In this document: positions 35,301 to 48,200 of the stretch, piece after piece
Layout of the letters: every line of letters begins with the position of its first letter
Numbering within the stretch: the stretch's first letter is position 1
Notes under the pieces: model-generated
The model's database searches: none
Told to the model about the DNA's origin: nothing
The model's input: the letters and a program-made list of their open reading frames with translations, nothing else
From: Ashinkailepas kermadecensis
Taxonomy: Eukaryota; Arthropoda; Thecostraca; Neolepadidae
DNA length: 64,000 nt
Direction of reading: 5' to 3'
Assembly: GCA_034440615.1 (NCBI GenBank)
Contig: JAOTOM010004577.1
Span: 62,001 to 126,000 of the forward strand
Program-made: the position numbers and the translations under genes

Positions 35301-38300
35301 ATTGGCTTCACTTGCTTGGGCAAAATAATGTATCAGTGTGAAAAGATGTATCTTCTATAGTTGTAGACATTCTCTAATGAACAAAGACATATCCTGAAGC
35401 ATGTGTCCCATGAAACTCTCCATAGCCACCTGGAATATCATTTTCCACAGGCAACAATATGTTAGATCATCAAGTCTTTTGGCACTTGTGCTTTTGCCCG
35501 AGTATCCTTCCATGTTTGTGGTGGCAAAAGGATGTATCTCATGAGATAGGCCCCTTTGCCAAAGTACCAACTGTGATGCCAAAGTGGCAAAACAAAAAGC
35601 CATGTCTTCCAAAATATGGGGAGGGGAACTAACACTGCAGGGACCTGGTCATCCACACGAAATACAAATTGACTTATAGCTGTAATATTGACATAGCTGT
35701 AATAGCTGTAATACAATTGGCATGAAATACAAATAGCTCTAAAAAGTTGTTCCAAAGATATGATTCAGTTGGATTCAAATGCAAGGAACCAGGACTTCTA
35801 ACTGGCATTTGGCATGCAATACTCCATGAGTATTGCACTTGCCAAACTTCTCTCTAACCATGAGAACTTGCCATGCCTGCAAGCCAACCTGAGATGATAG
35901 TTCTTCTATGCAGCAAATTGTACCTATGTTTCCTCTAGTTACATTTCCTCTTCCCAAAAACATCACCCAGAGATGCTTCTTCCTGCCCAAGTTTCACTGA
36001 TGCATCTTTTTTCCTCAGGATTCTCATTAGCTTTCATGCAAAAAAATAGAAATGGCAAGATCCCTTTTCTATATTTTCCCCAACAATAATATACATATTG
36101 TGGACAAAAAAAATGTAATGAAACATTTGGTTGACACTGGTTTGAATGGTGTAAGGTAATCCCTTGTTTAAGTGGTATCTGAAAAATGGCACAAACACAA
36201 AAACAGCTCTCCTGAACATGTTGAAATCCAGGATATGTAATTTTGCCTATGGATGGCAGCACTCTAAGACCATGAATAATTTAACTGGTTGCTTGATGTG
36301 CTGGAAAGAAATGTATTGTCAATGTGTTGGTGCCAGTTTCATTCTGGTTTTACATGTATCATGGTTTACCTGTCATCCAGTGTTCATATACCAGTGTCTG
36401 TGTAAAATTGGGAGTAATTGGATAGGTACAGAGATGGGTCCAGGTATATTCATGGGGCAAAACACATTTATTTCAATGGAGGGGCGTTTTAGTGGGAAAA
36501 TTCGTCGAGTGGTGTGGGGTGACCTTACTGGCTGGATAGGCATCACCATTCCCTGTGGGAGGGGGAGGGCACCATCCATATTTCCCCAACCCATTCCTAT
36601 ACCCACCCATGGATAGGCAAAGCATCCTATTTCATTGAGGGACTTGGATCCATGGTTGTTGATTCACTCCGGTAGGTTTATGGGCTGATCCAGCTAGTTT
36701 GTTTTGTGGAGGTGGAGGTTCATTGTTCCCCAATGAATTCCCAAAAGTTTGGAAAATGTTGTTCAGGGGATGGAGAAGATTGTGCTCCACCCATCACATT
36801 TGTTTAGGGGAAGGGTGTGCACTTGGGCATACTGAGGCCTTTGCAAAAAAAAAATGTTGGTGGTGCAGGAGGTGGTGAGCTCTAGGCCTTCCTTGTGTGG
36901 TGCCACTTCCATGAGGAGAGTAGATGCATGTCACTCAGTGCCTCCATCTGCATCTGCCTCTTGGGCGCTGTATAACCAATGCAGTTGATGTGCCCAAAAA
37001 CCCTAATAACTAACTAACTGCATCTGCCTCTGATGCAGTAAGGCTGTTGCAATGGAGCACAACTTTCCGATCAATGAGGTGCAGTTTTCTGATTGAGGGA
37101 GGGACATGCACATGCCCCTGATATTTTGGATTGGTTGGAGAGGAACAATGCCATTATTTTCCAAAGAGGAAACTGCAACCCAGTAATAAAGAATTGGCCA
37201 AGCTGTGATGAAGAATTAGCTAGATTCATAAATACTACATTGCTTTTGGGAGGAGGATATGGGTTTTGACATTGTATTTTATGCAAATCCCATATGGGCA
37301 GTGATAAATTATTCATGAAATAGGGTGGAATATACCACCTGAACACTGAATTGACATCCCTCACAACTATGAATCGACATCGTGCTTCGTGATGAGTCGC
37401 TATGAGGTCTTCGTACCTAATTTCTAACAATATCTTGTTGATAAATTTCATGCTGATGCTTGCTATTGCAGATTGTGATGTACGAACATCTCTAAGCACA
37501 AATCCAGGATAACCTATGATGTGGTCTGTTGTGCAATATAAATTGATAAGGATAGGTATTTTGCATCATTATCACTAAAATAGTTACCCATAAATTAGGT
37601 ATCTCAAAACAATGGAAAAAGGTTCATGTAGGAGTATGTTATTGGATCTAAACTGTGTTTGAGGAACTTATAACCTATGTTAAGGGACATCGTTTCCGTG
37701 GCGAATTTCGACATCCTACTGTACTCTTTTCGACATATCACACCTAGCGAAAAACCATTATTTTAACACTGGTACAGTATGATGTCGAAATTCGCCACGG
37801 AAACAATGTCCCTTAACATAGGTTATAAGTTCTTCAAACACAGTTTTGATCCAACAACATACTCCTACATGGACCTTTTTCCATCGTTTTGAGATACCTA
37901 ATTTATGGTTAACTATTTTAGTGATAATGATATAAAATACCTATCCTTATCAATTTATATTGCAAAACAGACCACATCATAGGTTATCCTGGATTGGTGC
38001 TAAGAGATGTTCGTGCATCATAATCTGCAATACCAAGCATCAGCATAATATTTATCAACAAGATACTGCTAGAAATTAGGTACGAAGATATCATAACGCT
38101 CGTCACGAAGCACGATGTCGATACTTAGTTGGGAGGGATGTTAATTCAGTGTTCAGAAGGTGGTATATTCCACCCTATCCCATGAATAATTTATAACTGT
38201 ACTGTACTCGTTTCGACATCTCACACCTAACAAAAAACCATTATTTTAACATTGCATATGGATAATGTAATACCTCATCCTATTGTGTGGGGTGAGACAG

Positions 38301-41300
38301 AAAGGTAGACTCAAATGGGTGCATGTCCCAGCAGGTGTTGATTTCCCCAATGTTTTCATAACTTAGCATGACGTCCAGTAGGCATCCTGGCATATTGGAT
38401 GCCATTATTACATGTTACATCTTTTTATCAAGCAACTTGCACATATGTTTCATCTAGCAAGAACCATGATCTTGCTCCATGTATATAAATATGCATTCAG
38501 GAGTAGCTCCCAAGTGTTTATTTGTGACAAAATGAATGATATCTTTTGACCTGACATTGACTTTAACCTAAAGGTGAAGCTTTTGCACTTGGCTCAGTTT
38601 GTTGAGGCTATCGATTTATATAAGCTTCATTATGTAATACTTCATGTGTAATACTTTCTGAGGTAGGAGGAGAAAAATCTGCCTAATTGAGGTGTTTCAC
38701 TTGAGATCCAAGTGACTTTATGGTGAAACTACACTGTCTTACCGGTCAGATCCTCGCTGGTCTCTGGGGAAGGTCATTTTATACCCCACTCTAATTTCCA
38801 AACTAAGCATTGCATGAAAGCAGTGTCACTAGAAAGCATTCTATGAGTAGGGCCTGAAACCACCCCCAAAAAGTAGTCACTATGTGAGCACAACTGATAC
38901 CATGTTTTTCGGCTCTGTGGAGTTCATTTTCATCCCCCCCCCCCCACACACACAAAATCAAGATCGTATTTTTTTAGCTTCCAAAGTGTTTATTTAGTGT
39001 TTATTTAAATTTGCTTCACTTTTTCTTTGAGTGGGTAGAGCTGGCCAAGATGCATTGTTTTAAGTCAACCATAAAAAGTGCTTACTTTAGCAAGGATCTT
39101 TGATTTTAGCCCCAATGGGCAAATATACAAAACTAATCATCAAAAACTGTGGAAAAAAACAAACATTCCTCTGGTGCATTTGGTTGCATCCCTAAAGCAT
39201 CACTATGCACACACAGAAAGTTTCATTCAAATATCTGAAACCATTAAAGCATGATGACTGGTTGAACTTTTTTGGGGTGTCCTCACTTGACTTGACTAAC
39301 TCATTGCCCATTTGACCTGGCCTCAAAATTTGTACACAACATGCCAAATTGATGTGGGGAAAAGGTGTGCCAAATTTTGACTACAGCAGTTTTTTTTGGG
39401 GGGGGTTTAAGGTGTCCATAAACAGAAGAAAAAAGTTTTGAGCATAGTGGTGTTCTGTAATTAATGTCTCGTAGCGTGGAGGGTATGAGGTTAATATTTC
39501 AAAAGCAGTTATGCTGAAAGAAGTCTGGAATATCCCACATCAAAAGATGGCAATAAGAAGAATTACACTTGGAATAATTTCTTAATAATCACATTTATGA
39601 ACCACTACATTTCAGATGGACTATTATTGTTGAATGTAGACATATTTCACAGCTACTCTTCGCCCGCGACCAATCGGCGTGAGAGATTGGCGACGCTACA
39701 TGACAGCGGTTGATGTGTCGTAAAACCAATAACCAACCAACATATAGAAGTTCAGTGCATTCCATGGATGATTATTTGAAGAAGAAAAATGGTGATTCCC
39801 GAATGGAACCATGCATAAACTGATGATTCCGAAGTAGTACCGCTACGTCTTTGTGATTCCTGAGATTAAAGGCAACATTTTTTTGGGTGCAAATTCATTC
39901 ATGACTACATGTACTTTATGTACTGCACCTAAAATCTGATTAAATTGCAATTAATTACACCTGTTTGCTGACAGCACCGTTTGTTTACGACTGGCATTTG
40001 GGCCAGGAAAGGCGTGACGTGAAGGTTGCAACAATGCTATTTTTAATGACAATGGCAACCTGCACTCAATTAACCCATTACAAGTAATGTGGGCTAGTTT
40101 AGGTTAGTTTACTGTAGCCGTATATTGTATACCAGCCAACATCCGTGTGTGAGTTTTGCTCCACTCGACATCCGCCTGGGTAGTTTTTTCAGTTGTGGAT
40201 CCATGGGCGACACTGGATGCATGTGTTCACTGTGGATTCCACCACCTCAGGACACTCGAGTGTACCCCTTGAATTTATCAGCTGGTGTCTAAGTAAAATA
40301 TGTTGCTCCAGGGACATCAGAGTATACCTCTTTCCCTGACAGTGAATTAATAGCGCCCCTCCAGATGAGTCAATCAGAATAAAAATTCCTCGATCCACCA
40401 TGTACGTTTTGGGCCGTCCGAATCCTGTAGGTGTAGGTATTATGCCATCAAATGTTATTGTTATCAGATCTTGCAGATTGCCGTAGTCAAAAAGAAAGTT
40501 GTTGCAACCTTCACATCTCATCCTCCCGGGCCTATTTCCAGCAGTAACCAAATGGTATTGTCTGCAAACATGTGCCTTCAACACAATCATTAGTTATGAG
40601 CGCAATATAACCAAAGCAACTCACGGACCCAGAAATCCCAGCTGCACACACTCGGCACAACGAATTCTGTTTCCAGGCATGGTGCAGTCGTATAAATCGA
40701 TTTGTGATTTAAGCAAATGTTGTCTTTTATCTCAGGAACCCCAAAAACATCGGTAGCTTCAAGGTATCGGCTCCCCGAATGCATCAGTTTCGGCGCCATT
40801 CTGCTTCAACATTTACCATGAAGAAATAGTCGACATCTGATTATTTCTACGACTTTGCCCTCTTCCAGAAATCCCAGCTGCAGGCCTGAGCCCAGGGGGT
40901 GGGGCGACACGCACGTTTCCCTTACTGGACCCTGTGATATGCCATGAACCCCATGACCATGACATGTGACAACACAATAAGATGAACATATATCGTTTTT
41001 CCATTCACATTTGGGAGGTAGCCATGTAATGCATGGTTTGCACATGCTTTCTGGTCTAACCATTGCATAGTGACGCCGGGGTTTCATAAATATGGCAGCA
41101 ATTCCATATAATATTGTGCAGCACAATGTTTCCTGTCGCTGCTGTTTGTCGATTGGTGACACCTACCAGACCATTGCCTAATAGCTATCCTGCCTGTCTC
41201 AAGCAGGGGTTTGAACTTCCACCCACATCCCCCTTGAACCACCAAGTTGAGAGTTGCAGCATGTAACAAGCAGGCTGAATGGTGTTTATGAACATTTTTA

Positions 41301-42341
41301 GTTTTCATTTGAATTATGTTCCTTGGAATGTGTGGTTCCAGTTCCTTTGTTCTAAAACTGTCATTGTGCTAGCGGAGGTCCCATGCAATCATATTAGTCT
41401 GTATTACCACATATTATACCTTTATAATGCATGTTGAACAAAATGTGGAGAAGCTCAATGGCAGTGGTTAATACCCTGAGGTTTCTTGGGACAATATTTT
41501 GCGTTTCTAGACATGATCTGCTTACTCATAATAGTCAGTGTGTATAAGGATAGTGATTGATCAGATATACCTTGGATAACCAACCATTGGTTATAAATGC
41601 ATCAATTTAAGTAGACGAGTAACATTGAAAGGGATTTGCCAACCGGTCGGCCGGCAAATCCACCTTCGCCCGGCACAGGATGGTCAGGTCAGGTCAGAAT
41701 GATGCTTGGGACCCAGCTTCAGGAATATACATGTTAAAGACACGAAAATGTGATTGGAAAGTTGATATGGCCTAGAGCTTATATCCAATCTTATATCTGC
41801 ATTATCGGCCATGCCATGTCATACTAGGTCAGCCCAGTGAAGTGACATTTATCTTGGGGAATCTCCTGATTTGTGGAATTGGCTGTTCCTAAGCATTTGT
41901 CCTTTTTGCATTTTGCTGTTCCTAACCATTTTGCATGTATACACACACCACACACGTATATATATAGCAAAATGTGTGCATCTGTTTCATATCAGAAAGT
42001 CCTAAGGTCAGGTAAGGTCACATGTGGCACGTTAAGTAAGTTCAAGCTTAAGTATCCTTGGTACATCATTTTGAAGTACAAAATATACTGCAGCAAGAAT
42101 TGGATACTGAAACGTCTTAGTCAACTGTCCAGCTTTTGACCTTGTGACCTAACCTTAGATCACTGGGACAATGTATATACTGATAAATTGATCACTTCAG
42201 CCTTTGTCCATGGATGCATTGCTTGGAAATTCCAGAGGAAGTGCAAATCAGGTCAGGTTATTTCAGATGTGCGAGCATCCTTAGTATACTGGTTACTGCC
42301 CTGGTGTTCCTACAGGTCCTTTACTGTCGTTCGGTTTATGG

Positions 42342-42422
<81 letters not shown>

Positions 42423-45163
42423 CAACCTTGACAGGATACAGAAATTGTAAATTTTGGGTCTCGAGTGATTTCAATCCCACGAAACTTCGACCTGTGTCGT
42501 TTTTGACCTGCGTGAGCTGTTGGGGTAGGTTGTCTGCACCGAAATTGACGATTTCTCGAAATTGTCTCGCTCACAATGTGTTCAATCATCGTGGACCGTG
42601 GTCACTCGTGGCACCCGTCTGGACCATTACTACCTCGGATATCGAGGGACTGGACAGGACACCCATCCATTCATCCATTAATCCATCCATCCATCCATAC
42701 ATCCATACATACATCCATACATCCATCCAGCCATCCCACCTGCTAAATGTTACAAGTTCCTCCGAGTTTCATTGCGATTTTGAGGGTTGAACATGAATGG
42801 ATGGAATTTGGAAGTGGTGATGAGCCTATGTGGATGGTGAAATGTAATCGCAGATTGTTACTTTCATTCAAATAAAAAGCAGCTGCTTGTGCTGATTCCC
42901 TATGTTATTTGGCATGCCTGACTAGTGGTTGCATTTCGTTATTTGTATGTCCATGGATGCCAGCTGTACTTCAGATGTAATCCCGCAGTGATACCTATAT
43001 CTGTTCATTAAAAATCCTGCTATTTGTGAAGTGCGTAAGAGAATGCATGCAAAGTAATGGAATGTGGATTGTATGCTCATCTTTGATGAATAATTGAACA
43101 TCCCATTGATGCATGATTGTACTTTCAGTCAACTGGGAACAGCAATAATGTCTCACCATCAGCATCACCTGGTGTTGGACCCAGCAATGCTCCAAAATAT
43201 GGAACTTTGGTTCCAAATAGGTAAGTTGTTTTATGATTGGGTAGATCAGGCAGTAGTCACCTCCCACGATATAAGACCTGCACCGATCTCCCAGGTGATG
43301 TGTAATGCAGTCATTTTATGGTCTGATCACAAACAGGCCAAATGAATTGGTATGGCAACACTGGCTTGCATGTGCCATTCCAATGCGGCATGTGCTGTGT
43401 GACAGCTGCAGCGGCGTATTCGACTGTTGCCTGCCATTAGTCTGGATGGTCGTTTGGTTCTAATCTGATGTAGGGCCGTGTTGTTTGCTAGTGTTGCCCC
43501 CAGGATGACATGGAGTGTTCCTGGCATCAAAGGAATTGTGGCCCGACCGTTGATCGCAGCTACGTTCAGTGACCATTTACACGTGTGGTATCAGTTTTTC
43601 GAATTTCAGGCTACAAATGGAAGCTTGGCAAATTTTACCCAAAGTGAGCATGTATTTGAATGCAAGCAAAATACAACAGCGTGCACTCGTGGTTGAAAAT
43701 TGGGAGGAGGGAGGGGACAAACGCCGGCGTTGTAAATGTTGAGTGGCATACCCCCAGAGCGTCATGAGCTACGTGGAACAGCTACCATTTGTAGCTGATC
43801 AATCATTAGTGTATCAATGTCCGAGACTGCCTCATGCTGTAAGCCAACACTGGTGTATCCAAACATCCCAGCTGCGTTCTTTGTCAGGATATGTGCGTGC
43901 ATCTGATGTGATAATGGTGATTTTGTGTATCTGTTCCGGTGCATGTCCATGCTGTGTTTGTGTTCCCTTCCAAGTTTACTTACTGTATTTCTCTTCTTCA
44001 GAGTGTTTGTTGGTGGAATTTCCCCACACACAACGGAGGCCGAACTCCATCAGCTGTTCTCGGCATACGGCAATGTGAAGGCGACCAAGATCATCCAGGA
44101 CCGTGCTGGGGTCTCAAAGGGCTACGGCTTTGTCACTTTTGAAACGGAAGACGAGGCACGCCGCCTACAGAACGAGGTGTGTATGAGGTGATTCGCCTTG
44201 AACGTAACACTTACACTTCACTCCATCCCCCGTATGTCGCCCCCAGGGCTGGGTTTGTATATCTGAATCCCGGTTGTGAAATGATAATTTTCCGCAAATC
44301 AAATTTGGAGAGGATAATTGTATTTTTGTTTTTACAAGGAGACTCCTTGGTGCTTCTGGGCTTTGGGGGGCCATTCTCATGTATATTTTTGGAATAGTGG
44401 GATTGGGATAACAAAGGTACATAAGGAAGTGTAAAAATATGATACATGCCCATAATTTGCTTGCATCAGTATGCCTATTATATTTCGGAAGTGAATGCCC
44501 ACTATTAAAAACTTGTATGCTTGGACATTGTTTTAAAAAATCATGTAGGTTGCACAGTTTTATTATCACGACTTGAACTTCAGCTTGCATTTCACCTCCC
44601 AGTGAGAAAAAGAGGTATAATTTTCCAGACTAGATTATGTTCTGGGTGGAATTGATCAAACCAGTTTGTATGTCCAGGGCGCATGGTTGGAAATACGATC
44701 TTATTCTGGGTGTTCTGCATCCAGAACGTTCACCTATCCCACACAAATATGGACTCACTTTGCTACAAAGAGTCGAATGGAGTTGTTTGTAACTGATTGC
44801 ATACTTCTTGGTATTTGGTAAACATGCTGGAAGCTGACCGGAATGTACAAAAAGGAGAGATTTGTGTCAAGAACAGGGAAAAACGTTACCACCAAAGTTG
44901 AATTTCCCAAAATATATACTTACGAAATTCGGAATTTAATTTTTAAAAAATTAAAAATCGAACCATCTCATTGAGTCAACAATGGAAATTGTTAGCGTTG
45001 CACACATGAAAATGATTGTCTTGCAGTGCTTTACATTATTTATATACATGTATTGTAATGCGATTTTGTACTCTGGACCTGGCCGATAATGTATGTATGT
45101 GTGTATATGTATATATATATATATATATGCACATGTATGTATGATAATGTATGTATGTGTGTG

Positions 45164-45241
<78 letters not shown>

Positions 45242-48200
45242 TGCACCCAACTTCAATGGTTGCACGTTTTTTTATGTGGGGTAGTTGCCATATTGTGACC
45301 AAGACCATCTGAAGTACCCTGGGCTTATTAAGCGAAAGTTCTCAATCAAGCTGTTTTAATGGTCATGTTCTGGGACTTTTGCAGGGCGATAACATCATTT
45401 TCAAGGACAGAAAGCTGAACATAGCCCCGGCCATCAAAAAGCAAGTAAGTTGTTTCGGTCGACGCAGATTGTCACATTTTCCAATTAACCCCGCGTTTTG
45501 ACCTGCGATGTGCTAGGAAGCGACTTGTGTGATCTCGTTCGGGTCAATTTTATGTAAGTTCTCGCAATTTCTACCAGCTGTTGCACAATCCCTTTCCAGT
45601 TTGTCCCTTCTGAGAATGGGGAGTTCCAGTGGTACATATGTTATATTCTTGTCCGCGTTACCATTATCGGAATTATCGTTTCCTGCTCCTTGCCGTGGGA
45701 ATCGACTACTCATCAACAATTGGCAAGATGGTTTATTGCTACTTAATGTCAGCCAAGTTGAAAGCAGTTTTGGCACTATTGTTTATCATGTTTACGTCGC
45801 AAAGTTAATCTGTGAAGCATTGCAATAATATGAAAATTATGTTTGTTTTTGTACAAGTGTATTGAGAAAAGCATGCCTTTGTCGGGTGTGCATACATCGC
45901 GACGTAGTCCATTCCTTTTGGCTTCTGCAATACAAGCGTTACGGCGTCCAGCCCGTGGCATGACGTCCGGCCCTGGGCACAGTATGTTACACGTGTTAAC
46001 ACGCAGTGTATTTTGATGCCGGCGTGATACGTTATATTGCACGCCGACCGGTAGGTCTGCGAAACTGTCGACATGCAAGCTGTTTGCGCACCTTGTGCTG
46101 CACATGCCTTCCTTTCGGGGAAGTGGAGGGCGGTGTGTGTGACGTGACCGCCGTTGGACGCTCACGGCCACCCTGTAATCGTGTGCGCCGCCGGACCGCA
46201 GGTGTGGACTGACCCGCCGAGGCCCGAGCACTGCGCCTGGCAAACAACCAGGACAAAGGTTCGTAATGGACAAGGTTCGCAAGCATAGGTCGTGTCGGAT
46301 AGGATGAGCACGCTGTGCCGGCATGCGCGACGGTGCCGATCGCAACAGTTTGACGTGTGTGGGCTGTCCCGTGGTGATGCCGCGCATGTGTGTGTGCTGG
46401 ACCTGGCTGTGGTGATGCCGCGCATGTGTGCGTGCTGGACCTGGGCGGCACTGAAATTTGCTCTGCTCTCGTGATCTGGCGGAACGATCCTCGAGCGACG
46501 CGAACTTGTTGGGTGTGACCTTGCGGGTCTTGCGTGTGACAACCTTATCCGTGTCGAACCTTATCCGTTACGAACCTTGTCCGTTGCGAACCTTGTCCGT
46601 TGCGAACATTATCCATGACACTATCCAAGTGTATCGCTCCCGAAGACGATACTGACCCTGCCTGTTAACACGCGCACTGGAGGAGGGGGGGCGAAATCCG
46701 CCCACCCCTCCGGTTTTTCGTACATAACTGCAGATTTTACCCGTCGATATACGCGATTTTCTGCGTACCTACTTCGAAATGACCGGCGCGTCGTTTACAG
46801 TAAGACAAATGGAAATCGGTCGATTTTTTTTCTTCAGTTAGGGGCCGTTAAAACCGAAAAAAATCGTAACGCCAGACCACAAAAATCGGCGCTGATGCTC
46901 TTCCCGTATACCCGCAAAAGGGAAGTGTTCTTGGGAGCACTAGCGACTAGTTTGATGTATATTGATATGCTATATAGTTTCAACGTCGTGTTAGGTCACC
47001 GAGGTCAGGTCAAGTCAAGTTCATGACAGGTTAATGGAACCAAACTTGGTCAAATGGAATGTTGCCATAAATGCACTACTGTTTGTCATTTGTACTGTTT
47101 GTCATTGCGTTTCCATACTTTATTCATGTACTTCACTCCTTTCTTCGCGAAGCCGATTGCGCCGAGCTGCCCGACGAAGCAGTCGGGCGGGCGGCCCGGT
47201 TCCGGTATCTGGAACAGGTAACTGACCTGATAAAGTGCTGCTATATAGGTGAGCTGAGGTCAAATATCGGGTCTGGCATCTGTATTGCATCATTAGTAAT
47301 GTTCAAAACATCATTGATGCCCATTTTGGAACATTTAAACACAATCACAGCGATCCATAGCAATGACACGCCAAGCCACGCAAAACAAGAAACTTTTGAC
47401 AGATGTGACCTCATTTGACCTTGAAGATATTAACCTAAGGTCATCAAATTTATACACGATAGAGTTCACTACCGTACTCATCCACCCTGTGAATTTCGTT
47501 CCTCCAGCTTTAATAGGAGCCGAGATCTTATGGGTGGGGGGGGGAATCCGCCCCCCCTCCCTCCAGTGCGCGTAATTTTCAGAGGCCCTCCAGGGCGCGT
47601 GTTAAAATGGCATTAGATAGCCCCATAACATAAATCGGCAGAATATAGTCTTGTATTTTTGTAATGTACGGTTTTTCGTACATTACTCCAGATTGTACCT
47701 ATCGATATACGCCAGTTTTTTGTGTATCTGCTTAGAAGTGTCCGGCGCGTTGTTTAAAGCAAGAAAAACGCAAATCGGCCGAAAAGGCTTCGAGTTAGGG
47801 GCCGTTAAAGTCAAAACATTTCGTAGTGCCAGACCAAAAAATCGGCGCTGATGCGCTTTCCGTATATTGGCAAAAGTGAAGTGTTCGTGGCAACACTAGC
47901 GACTTGTTTGATGTATATTGTCATGCAATAGTTTCAAGGTCATGTTAGGTCACCGAGGTCAAGTCAGGTCAAGTTCATGACAGGTTAATGGAACCAAACT
48001 TGGTCAACTGGAATGTTGTCATAAATTCAAATGACTGTCATGCGATTGATGTCGCTCTGCATGTTACTCCCTACACATTCTGAAAACTACTGTTTGTCAT
48101 TGTGTACCTAAGGGGACGAGTGGTCTAGGGGTAAGATGCTCGTCTCACAACCGAAAGATTGTGGGTTCGAGTCTCACCTGTCGCTACTCTTCGCCCGCGA

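Larger units (their letters stand above)
29355..43128. other. Putative boule intron 1, apart from listed elements
   Basis: AT-rich and strongly CpG-poor, especially 33.2-37.0 kb. It holds the MITEs, SINEs and Cys-rich ORF listed separately; otherwise only short chance ORFs. Confidence 0.55.

Noticed and set aside
48113..48185. Functional tRNA-Val gene
   Set aside because: It is fused to a SINE tail, flanked by a target duplication and present in several diverged copies.
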